Source: JBEKTW01 sp963727845 (GTDB taxonomy: Bacteria > Bacteroidota > Ignavibacteria > UBA10030 > SZUA-254). Taken from it: a stretch of 64,000 nucleotides of DNA. The translations under genes and the position numbers were made by a program. Of this stretch, positions 46,671 to 57,175 are shown in pieces. Every line of letters starts with the position of its first letter. Position 1 is the stretch's first letter. The notes under the pieces are model-generated. The model worked only from the letters and a program-made list of their open reading frames with translations. It had not been told where the DNA came from and did not search any database. The stretch lies in assembly GCA_963727845.1 (NCBI GenBank), contig CAVSHI010000002.1, positions 744,001 through 808,000 of the forward strand. Direction: 5' to 3'.

Positions 46671-49600
46671 ATGAGATTTCATCGTCACATATTCCTTCTA
46701 GGTTGTTTCCTCAGTCTCACGGTGCTGGGAAATGATGCTCCCGGGGGAGAATGGCTGTTCCAGATGAGTGGATCATCAAGGGCCCTCCGGGCGGTGAAGC
46801 TGGTGAATCGGTCGAGTGGATTTGTCGTGGGAGATAGCGGAACCATGCTCTCCACCACGAATGGAGGAGATACCTGGGCAGCTCTGAGCCTTCCAACAAC
46901 CGCCGACCTGTTCGGGATTAACTTTATCGACAGCGTCATCGGATTCGTAGTCGGCGATGGTGGCACCATTCTGCAAACCAACGATGGAGGTGCAACGTGG
47001 CTACGGCGCAACAGCGGAACCTTGGTTCGGTTGAGTGCAGTTGCGTTCGGCGATCCACTGCACGTCACTGCTGTGGGTGATGGCGGCATAATTCTTCACA
47101 CTTCCAATGGCGGAGTGACGTGGCATGTGCAGGCCAGCGGGACGACCAATAACCTAAGCGGAGTCTCATTCTCATCGCCGACGGCGGGAATTGCTGTCGG
47201 CGATAACGCGACCATTTTACTGAGCAACGACGGGGGGGTGACGTGGAATCAACAACAGGGAGGGCTGGGATCACTGAGCGGTGTCGTTTTTCTCGATAGT
47301 CTGCACGGATATGCCATTGCGCTCGATAATCTCGTTCTGCACACGACGAATGGGGGCGCAGCGTGGTTTGCCGGGACGGAACCTCCGTGCTGCGGTTCAC
47401 TCAATGCCGTCAGCTTCACGGATGTTGACGTGGGGACCGTTGTCGGGAGTCCGGGGAGGGTTTTTCGCACCACCGATGGTGGACAGTCCTGGACCCCCCA
47501 GGCGGCCAATTCGAATTTCGATTGGCTCGCAGTGTCTTTCCTGGATGATACGACCGGGACGATTGTCGGCAGTCAGGGTGAGATCATTCACACAGTATCG
47601 GGCGGCGGTAATTCGATTATCTTCCCGGTGAGCCTTCTATCGCCGCCGAATGGCGCCCTTGACCAGGCTGTGGAGAATCCTCTGTCGTGGGAGTCGTTCC
47701 CGGGTGCTGGTTCTTATATTCTGCAGGTGACAACGGATTCGACATTCTCGGGTGGATTCATTTTCAATGATTCCACGGTGACCGACACATTCAAAATTGT
47801 CGGCACCCTCGAGTTCGGAATCCGGCATTTCTGGCGTGTAAAAGCGAGACTCTCGCAAGGAACGAGCCTCTGGTCGGAAGTTTGGAACTTCACGACAGCC
47901 GAATACCCCGAACTCACTGTCAGACAGATTCAGCAAGATTCTCAGGATTCCCTCCTGCTCGCAGATTCATTGCAATATTCGTTGCCTCCGCCTTGGACGC
48001 TTCAGGCTTCCACCTACCGGGGAATCCCCGTACGATTGACCGCCTTCTGTGTCGTACCGCCAACGGAACTCTTTATCGGAGTCTCCGACCATGATTGCCT
48101 ATGATACCGGGGGGAATGGAACTGCATGGCGGGGGATCCCTGTACAGATCGATTCCGAATACCAGCCGGGCGGGTTCATGAAAATCCAGCGGGGCGACGT
48201 TGTGGAGATGCGCGGTGTCGTCGACGAGTCTCCCCAGAACAGCATGAATAGTACCACGATCTTCAAGTGCCGTTTTTTGAAGATCAATGACTCCCTGTAT
48301 CCTCCGCCGTCGGCGCTGCAAGTTACGATCGCGAATTTTTACAATGGAACGTATCCGGGAGGTTCGTTGGTGTACAGCCGAGGTGAACAGTATGAGGGAA
48401 TGATGGTGGAGCTGCACAACGTTTCCGTCGCCGCTCTCCTCGACACAACATCGGGAATCGTCGAACTCATCGATCAGAATTCCAACACCCTGGTGACTTC
48501 GGATGCTTCGCGCTGGTATACACTGGGCAATTACCGCGATTCCGTCTCACGATATTCGACCCCTCCTGTGGGCGCCCGTATCGACACGATCCGAGGCATC
48601 ATCATCGCCGGCTCGGCCTCGGACATCGGAGAGATCAACTATGGCTATCGATTGGTCCCCGTCTTTCCCGGAAGCGTCGTGTACAGCTCGACGAACGGGA
48701 GTGTGTTCAGTGGCGCCGTTTTCACCGACCTGAACGGTGACAGCGTGAGAAACCCGGGCGAACCGGGTATCCCGGTTGCTCGCATCGATGTTGCGGGAGA
48801 CTCGTACGCGATCACGGTCACGGATGCCAATGGAAACTACACCCTGAACGGACTTGGCGCGGGTCGCTTTTGGGTGACCGAGGACGCCCCGTCCGACGCC
48901 AGAGTGACAAAGCCGCCCGGTGGCTATTACATGGTGAACGTAGGCACCCATGATACACTCTCTGGCATGGATTTCGGGATCCACGAATCATTGAACTCGG
49001 TAACCGGTATCGTCTACTTTGATGTGAATGAGAACGGTCAGTATGACAGCTCGGATAAACCTCTCTCCGGATGGGTGGTTCGACTGACCGGCTACATCAG
49101 CGATTCGGTTGTTACAGACACGGCCGGCCGATATGCTTTTTATCGCGTCTACTACGGGACGAGCCGGATCACTCTCGAGATGCAGCCCACGTGGGAACAA
49201 ATGTATCCGCCTCTGCAACAGGGATTCACATTCACGATCCAAGCCGTAGACCAGCACTACACCGGCGTTAATTTCAGCGTTCACCACATTCCGCAGAGAG
49301 TCAAACTCGCTCTCACAGTCCACGACAACAACTATCTTGACGAGCGGGAGGTCTGGTGGGGAGTTCGCCCGGGGGCAACCTATGGAATTTGGGGGGTCGA
49401 TCCTCACTGCACGTCTGCTGATTTCTCTGAAGGAGAATTTGAACTGCCTCCCGTGGTCGCGAATATCTTTGACGTGCGCTTCCTCGACCCGCATGGGTCC
49501 AACCTTCAGTTCGGCAACGGTTCATGGACTGATATGAGGGCTTATGTGAGTTCTGCCCAGGCGGATACGTACCTCGTGAAATTCAGTCCCGATCGGGCGG

Positions 49601-50106
49601 ACGGCGCCGATCATCCGATGACGCTGCTTTGGTCGAAACAGCAGGTACAATCTCTCTATGGCGGTTCGGTCATGCTTGTGGATAGATTTGGCATTTCCAT
49701 CGATTTGAAGCAAGAAGATAGTCTGGTTGTGACGAATTCGAATATCTCGAGCCTGATTCTTATCGCGCAGAATCCCCTTCTTCCCCCGGCGGGAGTTGCC
49801 GGAGGTTCGGTCAATTTGCCGAAAGAGTTCGCTCTCGAACAAAATTTCCCAAATCCCTTTAATCCGACAACGGTATTTCGTTACGCTCTCCCGGAGGATG
49901 CACAGGTAAGCCTAAGGGTTTATAATCTTTTGGGACAGGAAGTGAAGACTCTTGTGAACGGGGTCCAGATCGCCGGTTACCACTCTGTAGCTTGGAGCGC
50001 TTCGGCGATGGCCAGCGGAGTCTATTTCTATCGCCTCGAAGCGGCGGGTCTCTCCCAACCCATCAGGACGTTCGAGCAGGTCCGCAAGATGGTTCTCGTC
50101 AAATAG
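46671..50106 (+). CDS. Secreted YCF48/SdrD-type protein with type IX-like sorting domain (frameshift near 48090)
   Basis: Two overlapping frames form one gene of about 1144 residues. The first (46671-48104) has a signal peptide and about seven YCF48 propeller blades (GDSGTMLSTTNGGDTW and variants), then a fibronectin-like segment (LLSPPNGALDQAVENPLSW). Near 48088-48092 homology shifts frame, restored by one base at GACCATGATTG. The second has a domain with GDVVEMRGVV (OB/DUF-like) and two SdrD-B/Cna-B-like domains (FTDLNGDSVRNPGEPGIP and YFDVNENGQYDSSDKPLSG, calcium-binding style). A sorting domain closes it (LEQNFPNPFNPTTVFRY, VYNLLGQEVKTLV, VRKMVLVK). Likely exported to the surface. A third YCF48 protein is not seen besides this one and the gene at 128. 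Confidence 0.85.
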
Positions 50107-50141
50107 GGGGGAAGAATTTCTTTCAAAACCGGTTGAATTTC

Positions 50142-50170
50142 TTGCAAGATTTTGGGATTTTCACTATATT
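50142..50170 (+). promoter_or_regulatory. Putative sigma-70-like promoter of prs
   Basis: TTGCAA (50142-50147) and TATATT (50165-50170) with a 17-base spacer, about 90 bases before the prs ATG. The spacing is ideal for housekeeping sigma factors, although primary sigma consensus in this phylum can differ. Confidence 0.5.
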
Positions 50171-50260
50171 AAAAGCCAATTGTTTTGAAAATTGGCCGAT
50201 TTGCGGGCTTCTTGGCCCGAATTGCCGATCGACTATCTCCTTGAAATCAATGTGGATCGA

Positions 50261-51208
50261 ATGTCTGAGCTAAAACTTTTTGCCGGAAGATCCAATGCCC
50301 AGCTCGCTGGTGACATTGCCAGGAAGCTTGGTCAACCGTTGGGTCAATGTGAGATAAAGAACTTTAGCGATGGGGAAATCTGGATAAAGTATAATGAGAA
50401 CATTCGCGGGGGCGATGTCTTCATCATCCAGTCGACGAATCCGCCGTCGGATAATTTGATGGAATTGTTGATTATGCTGGACGCCGCGAAGCGGGCGTCC
50501 GCACGGCGCGTGACGGCAGTGATTCCTTACTTCGGCTATGGACGGCAGGACAGAAAAGACCAGCCGCGGGTTTCCATCACGGCTAAACTCGTCGCGAATC
50601 TTATTACACATGCCGGCGCGGACCGGGTCATCACTATGGATTTGCATGCGCCGCAAATCCAGGGGTTCTTCGACATACCGTTTGACCATCTCTACTCGTC
50701 GGCGGTGTTTGCGCCCTTTTTCAGCGAGGAGAAAATTCCGGACCTTGCGGTTGTTTCACCCGACGTGGGCGGGATCAAAATGGCAAGAGCGTTCGCGACG
50801 CGGCTGGGTGCGGAGTTGATACTGATTGACAAGCGCCGCCCCAAGCCCAATAATGCCGAAGTGATGAATGTGATCGGTAATGCAAATAAGAAAAATATCC
50901 TGATTGTCGATGATTTGATCGATACTGGCGGGACATTCTGCAGCGCAGTTCATGCTCTCAAGGAACAGGGCGCCGATAAGATTTACGGCGCTTGCACGCA
51001 CCCGGTCTTATCGGGAAGAGCCGTCAGCCGGATCTCCGATTCGGAAGTTTCCACGCTCTATGTGACCGACACGATCACACTGAGCGAAAAGTGCCGCTCG
51101 ATGGGAAAGTTGCGGGTTCTTTCTGTCGCCAATATTTTCGCAGAGGCAATCAAGCGTGGGTTCAAAAATCAGTCCATTAGTTCGTTGTTTGATATTGACA
51201 AAGGGTAA
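50261..51208 (+). CDS. prs: Ribose-phosphate pyrophosphokinase (PRPP synthetase)
   Basis: About 315 residues from ATG 50261 (MSELKLFAGRSNAQLA), the standard family length; the frame upstream to 50192 lacks similarity. It makes PRPP from ribose 5-phosphate and ATP for nucleotide, His and Trp synthesis. Motifs: FSDGEIWIKYNENIRGGDVF (flexible loop region), PYFGYGRQDRKDQPR (ATP site), MDLHAPQIQGFFDIP (metal/active-site His), and PRPP loop ILIVDDLIDTGGTF. It heads a conserved run prs-rplY-pth. Confidence 0.97.
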   Translation: MSELKLFAGRSNAQLAGDIARKLGQPLGQCEIKNFSDGEIWIKYNENIRGGDVFIIQSTNPPSDNLMELLIMLDAAKRASARRVTAVIPYFGYGRQDRKDQPRVSITAKLVANLITHAGADRVITMDLHAPQIQGFFDIPFDHLYSSAVFAPFFSEEKIPDLAVVSPDVGGIKMARAFATRLGAELILIDKRRPKPNNAEVMNVIGNANKKNILIVDDLIDTGGTFCSAVHALKEQGADKIYGACTHPVLSGRAVSRISDSEVSTLYVTDTITLSEKCRSMGKLRVLSVANIFAEAIKRGFKNQSISSLFDIDKG

Positions 51209-51223
51209 GAAAAGGAATTATCA

Positions 51224-51997
51224 ATGCGCGAAATTACGATAGAAGCGGAAGTCCGGACAAAACTCGGAAAACATTCCCGGAGGCTCCGGCACGAAGGGAA
51301 AGTCCCGGGTGTGTACTACGTCGCGGGGGAACAAAATATCCCGATCATGGTGGCGGAAAAAAGTCTGAAGCCGCTTATTTTTACGTCCGAAGCTCACATC
51401 ATCAACCTGAAGCTCAACGACGGCGTGTCGAAGAATTGCATCCTTCGCGATATCCAGTTCGACCCCGTCACCGACGTCCCGATCCATATTGATCTGCTGG
51501 GATTGCGTCAGGACAGAAAGATAAGTATCGAAGTCCCGGTGATCATCACGGGTGGAATTCCGGCCGGTGTGCGCGAAGGCGGAATATTGCACGCCTTCAT
51601 CCACCGGCTGAAGATCTCCTGCCTGCCCAAAGATATCCCCGAGCATCTCGAAGTGAACGCCGAAAATCTGAAAATCAATCAGTTCGTCCATGTCCGCGAC
51701 CTTAAGATCGAGAATGTGACGATTCTGGAAAACGAGACGAGTCCAATCGTCGGAGTCATGCCTCCTGTAAAAGAAGTTGAGGTCGCCCCGGCAGCCGTTG
51801 AAGAAACGCTGGAACCGGAAGTCATCGCGAAAGGCAAGAAGCCTGAAGACGAAGAAGGCGAGGGTGCCGAGCCTGGGAAAAAAGCCGAAGCTGGAAAGAA
51901 GGCCGAGCCTGAAAAGAAGGCTGAAGGTGAGAAAAAGGCCGACGCGGCTTCCAAACAACCCGCCGCGGCCGATGTTAAGGGATCCAAGAAAAAATAG
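51224..51997 (+). CDS. rplY: 50S ribosomal protein L25/Ctc (TL5-type, long)
   Basis: 257 residues: the N-terminal 5S rRNA-binding L25 domain (KLGKHSRRLRHEGKVPGVYY), then the C-terminal TL5 beta domain (to about 190). A low-complexity Lys/Ala/Glu tail with KKAEAGKKAEPEKKAEGEKK follows. AAAAGGA lies 8 bases before ATG 51224. The order prs-rplY-pth is widely conserved. The charged tail is common in this phylum and probably disordered. Confidence 0.95.
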   Translation: MREITIEAEVRTKLGKHSRRLRHEGKVPGVYYVAGEQNIPIMVAEKSLKPLIFTSEAHIINLKLNDGVSKNCILRDIQFDPVTDVPIHIDLLGLRQDRKISIEVPVIITGGIPAGVREGGILHAFIHRLKISCLPKDIPEHLEVNAENLKINQFVHVRDLKIENVTILENETSPIVGVMPPVKEVEVAPAAVEETLEPEVIAKGKKPEDEEGEGAEPGKKAEAGKKAEPEKKAEGEKKADAASKQPAAADVKGSKKK

Positions 51998-52020
51998 CGT
52001 GACGATTTCAACCTGTTGCT

Positions 52021-52599
52021 GTGCAGGCGATAGTAGGACTTGGAAATCCGGGCTCGGAGTATGAGGGGACCAGACATAATGTTGGGTTTGCGGTAGTCGA
52101 AAGACTGGCGCAGACGCTCCGGCTCGAGTTCCGCGCCGGCCGCGGTGAGTATCTCCTGGCGGAGAGGATGTTAAGCGGTGAGAAAATTGTTCTTGTAAAA
52201 CCGGTGACGTACATGAATGATTCCGGCGTCGCCGTAAAAGAAATTGTCGAAAGCTATGAATTGCCGCTTTCTCAATTGCTCGTCGTCGCGGACGATGTTC
52301 ATCTTCCGCTGGGCGCTTTGAGGCTTCGCCCTGATGGAAGCGATGGCGGCCACAACGGGCTGGCATCGATCATTTATCAACTGGAATCGCAGGATTTTCC
52401 GCGTATCCGGTGCGGCATCGGAAACGCAACGACGCAAGTCAAGACAGGAGAACTTACGGAGTTTGTTCTCTCGGTGTTTGAGGTCCATGAACGGAACAGC
52501 ATCGAATCAATGATCGACCGTGCCGCCGATGCCGCATTCATGGTGGCCGTGCAGGGACTTCAGGCGGCAATGAACAAGTTTAACGCAGCAAGCAATTAA
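52021..52599 (+). CDS. pth: Peptidyl-tRNA hydrolase
   Basis: 192 residues, start GTG 52021. It recycles tRNAs from prematurely released peptidyl-tRNA. Conserved residues: Asn in VGLGNPGSEYEGTRHNVGF with catalytic His in TRHNVG, KPVTYMNDSG, DDVHLPLG with catalytic Asp, and GGHNGLASI. Only 23 bp separate it from rplY, so one operon. Confidence 0.96.
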   Translation: MQAIVGLGNPGSEYEGTRHNVGFAVVERLAQTLRLEFRAGRGEYLLAERMLSGEKIVLVKPVTYMNDSGVAVKEIVESYELPLSQLLVVADDVHLPLGALRLRPDGSDGGHNGLASIIYQLESQDFPRIRCGIGNATTQVKTGELTEFVLSVFEVHERNSIESMIDRAADAAFMVAVQGLQAAMNKFNAASN

Positions 52600-52680
52600 T
52601 TCATCCTATTCCTGAATTTATCGCCGTTCAGCGGGGATAATTATTCGGGGATCAATCAACAACGTCCAAAGGAACGATGT

Positions 52681-53115
52681 ATGCAACCCAGAAAATACCT
52701 CTACGAGACTACCTTCATCGTGAACGCGACCCTTGAAGATCATCAAGTGGAAGCGATCATCACGCGAACCCAGGAAATCATCACAAAAGAAGAAGGCGAA
52801 ACCAAAGCCGTCAATCGCTGGGGGAGAAAACGTCTCGCCTACCCGGTGCGGAAGAAAAATAACGGCTATTACGTCAACATGGAATTCGACGCGCTCGGCA
52901 CGGTTGTCAAGCAATTGGAGCATGTGTTCTCTCTTGATGAACATATCCTGCGATTCCTGACGGTAAGAGTCGACGAGAAAGCGCTTAAAGCCCGCGCGCT
53001 CGCACCACCACCGAAGGTTGCGGAAGAAATTCCTGAACTCGCGGAAGCTCCTGTTTTACCGGCGGTCAAGGCGCCCCTCTTCGAGGACGATGAAGAAGAA
53101 ACTCCAGCCGCATAA
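52681..53115 (+). CDS. rpsF: 30S ribosomal protein S6
   Basis: 144 residues; the S6 core is about 100 residues (YETTFIVNATLEDHQVEAII, then NRWGRKRLAYPVRKKNNGYY), followed by an acidic Ala/Pro-rich tail (EDDEEETPAA). AAAGGA stands 7 bases before ATG 52681. First gene of the classic rpsF-ssb-rpsR-rplI cluster. Confidence 0.96.
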   Translation: MQPRKYLYETTFIVNATLEDHQVEAIITRTQEIITKEEGETKAVNRWGRKRLAYPVRKKNNGYYVNMEFDALGTVVKQLEHVFSLDEHILRFLTVRVDEKALKARALAPPPKVAEEIPELAEAPVLPAVKAPLFEDDEEETPAA

Positions 53116-53168
53116 TCGCTTGTAGTGCAGCAACCAGTCAATTTCCCGACAAACCCTGAGGAAATGCT

Positions 53169-53627
53169 ATGGCCGATCTGAAAATGCCCGAACTGAATAT
53201 GATTGTCATTGCAGGCAATCTCACGAAAGACCCGGTGTTTCGGCAAACGACCAATGGAACTCCAGTCGTCAATTTCTACATCGCCTCGAACAGGAAATAC
53301 CGCGATGCGGCGAGTCAATGGCAGGAAGAAGTGTGCTACGTGGGCGTTGTCGCCTGGAACAAGCTCGCGGAAAGCTGCATGAACCGCCTGAAGAAGGGAA
53401 GCGGCGTTCTGGTCGACGGCGAATTGCAAAGCCATTCATTCAAAACGGAAGACGGTTTCAACCGCAGTATCGTCGAGATCAAGGCACGACGCATTCAGTT
53501 CCTCAATAAGAAGAGCATTCCCACCGATGCCGTCGCGGTGGAAACGCACACGCCGCATCATGAAGAAGAACCATCATCGTTCGAGGATGACTCGTTCGAC
53601 AGGTTCCTTGCAAAGGAAGAAGTCTGA
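53169..53627 (+). CDS. ssb: Single-stranded DNA-binding protein
   Basis: 152 residues: N-terminal OB-fold (LNMIVIAGNLTKDPVFRQT, then FYIASNRKYR and LVDGELQSHSFKTEDG) and a short acidic tail ending FEDDSFDRFLAKEEV. The canonical DDDIPF tip is not exact; the DDSFDRF segment may serve that role, followed by seven extra residues. Located between rpsF and rpsR as in many bacteria. Confidence 0.94.
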   Translation: MADLKMPELNMIVIAGNLTKDPVFRQTTNGTPVVNFYIASNRKYRDAASQWQEEVCYVGVVAWNKLAESCMNRLKKGSGVLVDGELQSHSFKTEDGFNRSIVEIKARRIQFLNKKSIPTDAVAVETHTPHHEEEPSSFEDDSFDRFLAKEEV

Positions 53628-53676
53628 GTCTTAACCAATTTTTGCATAACCATTTTAGAGAATAACAGGAAAACGT

Positions 53677-53916
53677 ATGATGAAGCAGGACCAGCAAATC
53701 AAGAAGCGCAGAACATGCCGCTTTTGTGACAATAAAGAGATTTTCATCGATTACAAAGACGAAAAGAAGTTGATCCGGTTTGTATCGGAGCAAGGGAAGA
53801 TCATTCCGAAGCGAATTACGGGGACGTGCGCTAAACATCAGCGGCAGCTTGCCCGGGCTATCAAACGTGCCCGGTATCTGGCGCTGCTGCCGTTTGTCTC
53901 TGATACAATTCGTTAA
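53677..53916 (+). CDS. rpsR: 30S ribosomal protein S18
   Basis: 79 residues with the S18 core: CRFC (Cys14, Cys17), IDYKDEKKLIRFVSEQGKII, then RITGTCAKHQRQLARAIKRA and ALLPF. The family's size and position between ssb and rplI are as expected. The CxxC plus a later Cys may bind zinc. Confidence 0.96.
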   Translation: MMKQDQQIKKRRTCRFCDNKEIFIDYKDEKKLIRFVSEQGKIIPKRITGTCAKHQRQLARAIKRARYLALLPFVSDTIR

Positions 53917-53945
53917 TATTCACACATGATAGCATTGGAGCAAGA

Positions 53946-54389
53946 ATGAAAATAATTCTGCGTCAGGATTTTGAGAAGCTGGGTAAGATCGGCGACATTG
54001 TCGAAGTGAAAGACGGCTATGCCCGCAATTATCTTATCCCGAAGAAAATTGGATATCTGGCAACCAAGGGAAACCTTCAGACTCATGAGGAAGAGAAGAA
54101 ACAACATGAGCTCCGCCAGAAAAAAGACCTGGTCAAGGCCCAGAAGATTGCCTCTGAGTTGGAGAAGCTCTCCCTCACCATTCCGATGAAGGTGGGTGAG
54201 GAGGAGAAGCTCTTCGGAGCGGTGACGTCACAGATGATCGCCGATGTCCTTAAGGAAAAAGGGTTCGACGTTGACAAGCGCATCATTGAGCTCGAAGAGC
54301 CCATCAAGGCGCTTGGGATCTACACGGTGAATCTGAATCTTCATACCGGTGTTGTCGGCAAAGTGAAAGTCTGGGTTGTTAAGGAATAA
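53946..54389 (+). CDS. rplI: 50S ribosomal protein L9
   Basis: 147 residues: N-terminal rRNA-binding lobe (MKIILRQDFEKLGKIGDIVE, then VKDGYARNYLIPKK), a long connecting helix rich in Glu/Lys, and a C-terminal lobe (LFGAVTSQMIADVLKEKGFD). GGAGCAAGA lies directly upstream of ATG 53946. Last gene of the cluster. Confidence 0.97.
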   Translation: MKIILRQDFEKLGKIGDIVEVKDGYARNYLIPKKIGYLATKGNLQTHEEEKKQHELRQKKDLVKAQKIASELEKLSLTIPMKVGEEEKLFGAVTSQMIADVLKEKGFDVDKRIIELEEPIKALGIYTVNLNLHTGVVGKVKVWVVKE

Positions 54390-54515
54390 CGAGTCTCCCT
54401 GTCTCTCCCTCCGGATGAGCACGCAACTTTTCGACGGGAACAAGCGTTCTCACTGTCAGACCACATGTCGGATTTCACAAAATACTCGTTTTGAATAGCG
54501 TAGAAGGATAACATC

Positions 54516-55250
54516 GTGGAAAACGTAAGCATCCTTACCGCTTTTGTCTTTGGATTGATCTCATTCATCTCTCCATGCGTCCTGCCGATCGTGCCGGGAT
54601 ATCTCTCCTTCATCTCGGGACTCTCGTTTGAAGAGATGCAGAACGCGGATAATCTCGCCAGTGTCCGTAAGCGTGTTCTTGCAAACTCGCTCGTGTTTGT
54701 CCTCGGCTTTTCTCTGGTCTTTATCGCTCTCGGAGCGTCCGCAAGCGCCGTGGGCCAATTCCTGCACGAATGGTTGAATCTCATTTCGAAAATTGCGGGG
54801 ATCGTTATCATAATCTTTGGGATTCATATGACGGGATTGTACAGAATCCCGTTCCTGAATTATGAGAAGCGCATTCACTCGCAGGCAAAACCGATGGGAT
54901 TCATTGGCTCGTTTGTCGTAGGTCTTGCATTCGCGTTCGGTTGGACTCCGTGCATCGGTCCAATTCTCGCGGGCATCCTCGCTCTCGCCGCCCAGCAGGA
55001 AACCGTCGGCCAGGGCATCGTGTTGCTTGCCTGTTACTCGGCAGGCCTGGGGATTCCATTCCTTCTCGCCGCCCTCAGTCTCACCGTATTCTACAGGATT
55101 TTTGACAAATTCAAGCGCTATCTTCACGTTGTGGAAGTTGTCGGTGGCGTCTTGCTGATACTGGTCGGCATTTTGATCGCCACGAATTACCTCACGATCA
55201 TTTCTGCCTACCTTGCAAAATGGTTTCCGTTTTTGAATGAGATTGGATAA
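54516..55250 (+). CDS. ccdA: CcdA/DsbD-type thiol:disulfide transmembrane protein
   Basis: 244 residues with six predicted membrane segments. The paired redox cysteines are in FISPCVLPIVPGYLSF (segment 1) and FGWTPCIGPILAGI (segment 4), the CcdA signature. It moves reducing power from cytoplasmic thioredoxin across the membrane, typically for cytochrome c maturation. Start GTG 54516 with GAAGGATA upstream. The stop lies 2 bp before the korA start, so they may be cotranscribed. Confidence 0.93.
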   Translation: MENVSILTAFVFGLISFISPCVLPIVPGYLSFISGLSFEEMQNADNLASVRKRVLANSLVFVLGFSLVFIALGASASAVGQFLHEWLNLISKIAGIVIIIFGIHMTGLYRIPFLNYEKRIHSQAKPMGFIGSFVVGLAFAFGWTPCIGPILAGILALAAQQETVGQGIVLLACYSAGLGIPFLLAALSLTVFYRIFDKFKRYLHVVEVVGGVLLILVGILIATNYLTIISAYLAKWFPFLNEIG

Positions 55251-55252
55251 CT

Positions 55253-57118
55253 GTGACCTATGAAAACACGACGATGACAAAATCGCTAAAGAACATTGAT
55301 GACGTGACGATCCGGTTTGCCGGCGATTCCGGCGACGGTATGCAGCTCACCGGAATGCAGTTCACGAGCACAACGGCGCTCGTCGGAAACGACCTGAGCA
55401 CACTCCCGGATTACCCGGCGGAAATCCGCGCCCCCGCAGGAACGCTCTTCGGCGTGAGCGGTTTCCAGATACGTTTTGGCTCGGCAGAAATCAATACACC
55501 CGGCGATACCTGCGATGTCCTGGTGGCGATGAATCCGGCCGCTCTGAAGGTGAATCTCCGAAGTTTGCGGGATGGAGGTACCATCATTGCCAATACCGAC
55601 GGATTCAATGAAAAGAACCTCAGACTCGCAGGGTATGAGAAGAATCCGCTGGAAGATGAGTCCCTTTCGAAGTATCAACTCCATGCAGTCGATATCACCA
55701 AGCTCACCCAGAACGCTCTCGACGACATGAATATGTCGGGGAAGATCGTCGACCGGAGCAAGAACTTTTTTGCGCTCGGGATGATGTACTGGATGTTCTC
55801 GCGCCCGATGGACTCCACGTTGAATTGGATCAAGGATAAGTTCAAGAAAACACCCGAACTTATCGAAGCTAACACACGAGTCTTGAAGGCAGGGTACGCC
55901 TTCGGCGAGACTACGGAGATTTTTGCTGTGCGCTATGAAGTAAAGCCGGCCTCCCTGTCCCCGGGAAGGTACCGGAGTATCACCGGCAATGAGGCGACGG
56001 CCTGGGGGCTCGTTGCCGCTTCGGTGAAATCAGGGCTGGATTTGTTCCTGGGGAGCTATCCGATTACGCCGGCAAGCGACATTCTCCACGAGCTTTCCAA
56101 GCACAAGAATTTCCGGGTGAAGACATTCCAGGCGGAGGATGAAATTGCAGGCATCACCAGTGCAATTGGCGCTTCCTACGGCGGCGCACTCGGTGCAACT
56201 ACGACCAGCGGGCCGGGCATGGCACTGAAGTCGGAAGCGCTAGGACTGGCCGTCATGCTGGAACTTCCCCTGGTTGTGTGCAACGTCCAGCGCGGCGGAC
56301 CGAGCACGGGATTGCCGACGAAGACGGAACAAGCCGACCTTCTGCAGGCCGTCTACGGGCGCAATAGCGAGGCGCCGATTCCGGTCATAGCGGCAAGCAC
56401 GCCGGCGGATTGTTTTCAAACCGTATTCGAGGCCGCACGTATTGCTCTCAAGTATATGACTCCCGTGATTTTTCTCTCCGACGGATATCTCGCGAACGGA
56501 GCCGAACCGTGGCTCATTCCACCCGTGAGCTCGCTGCCCGATATCTCAAGGAGTTTCAGAACGGACGCTGAAGGTTTCTTCCCATATTCCCGTGACGAGA
56601 AGACTCTCTCTCGACCATGGGCTATCCCCGGCACTCCGGGGCTTGAACACCGCATCGGAGGCTTGGAGAAACAACACATCACGGGCGACGTCAGCTACGA
56701 CGCGGACAATCACGAATTCATGGTGAGAATGCGTCAAGCGAAAATCGACGGCATTGCCGACGATATTCCGCCCGCAAAGGTCGATGGCGCCGAAAAAGGC
56801 GACCTTCTGGTTGTGGGGTGGGGTGGAACGTACGGAGCGATTCGGACGGCGGTCGAAAACAAACGACGCGAGGGGAAATCGGTCTATCACTTGCATCTCA
56901 AGTACCTGAATCCGCTTCAAAAGAATCTTGGGGACATCCTCTATAACTTCAAGAATGTGCTCGTGCCGGAATTGAATCTCGGCCAGCTTTCGAAATTGCT
57001 TCGCGCGCAATATCTTCTGCCCACGGTGGGCTTGAACAAAGTGCAGGGGCTTCCTTTTAAGGCAAGTGAAATAGAAATGAAAATTGATGAGATCCTTTTG
57101 GCGGGATCTAATTGTTAG
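55253..57118 (+). CDS. korA: 2-oxoacid:ferredoxin oxidoreductase, fused gamma-alpha subunit (KorA)
   Basis: 621 residues from GTG 55253; ATG 55274 (MTKSLKN) is a plausible alternative. N-terminal gamma domain (VTIRFAGDSGDGMQLTG, to about 190), then alpha domain with TGNEATAWGLVAASVKSGLD, YPITPASDILHEL and AEDEIAGITSAIGASYGG. The gamma-alpha fusion plus separate beta is the typical 2-oxoglutarate:ferredoxin oxidoreductase layout, giving succinyl-CoA, CO2 and reduced ferredoxin (or the reverse in the reductive TCA cycle). Substrate is inferred from architecture. Partner korB starts 57 bp downstream. Confidence 0.94.
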   Translation: MTYENTTMTKSLKNIDDVTIRFAGDSGDGMQLTGMQFTSTTALVGNDLSTLPDYPAEIRAPAGTLFGVSGFQIRFGSAEINTPGDTCDVLVAMNPAALKVNLRSLRDGGTIIANTDGFNEKNLRLAGYEKNPLEDESLSKYQLHAVDITKLTQNALDDMNMSGKIVDRSKNFFALGMMYWMFSRPMDSTLNWIKDKFKKTPELIEANTRVLKAGYAFGETTEIFAVRYEVKPASLSPGRYRSITGNEATAWGLVAASVKSGLDLFLGSYPITPASDILHELSKHKNFRVKTFQAEDEIAGITSAIGASYGGALGATTTSGPGMALKSEALGLAVMLELPLVVCNVQRGGPSTGLPTKTEQADLLQAVYGRNSEAPIPVIAASTPADCFQTVFEAARIALKYMTPVIFLSDGYLANGAEPWLIPPVSSLPDISRSFRTDAEGFFPYSRDEKTLSRPWAIPGTPGLEHRIGGLEKQHITGDVSYDADNHEFMVRMRQAKIDGIADDIPPAKVDGAEKGDLLVVGWGGTYGAIRTAVENKRREGKSVYHLHLKYLNPLQKNLGDILYNFKNVLVPELNLGQLSKLLRAQYLLPTVGLNKVQGLPFKASEIEMKIDEILLAGSNC

Positions 57119-57175
57119 GTAGTGGTCGGATAGGCACACTGCAATGATTCAAATTGATCAAGCGAAAGTGAATGT

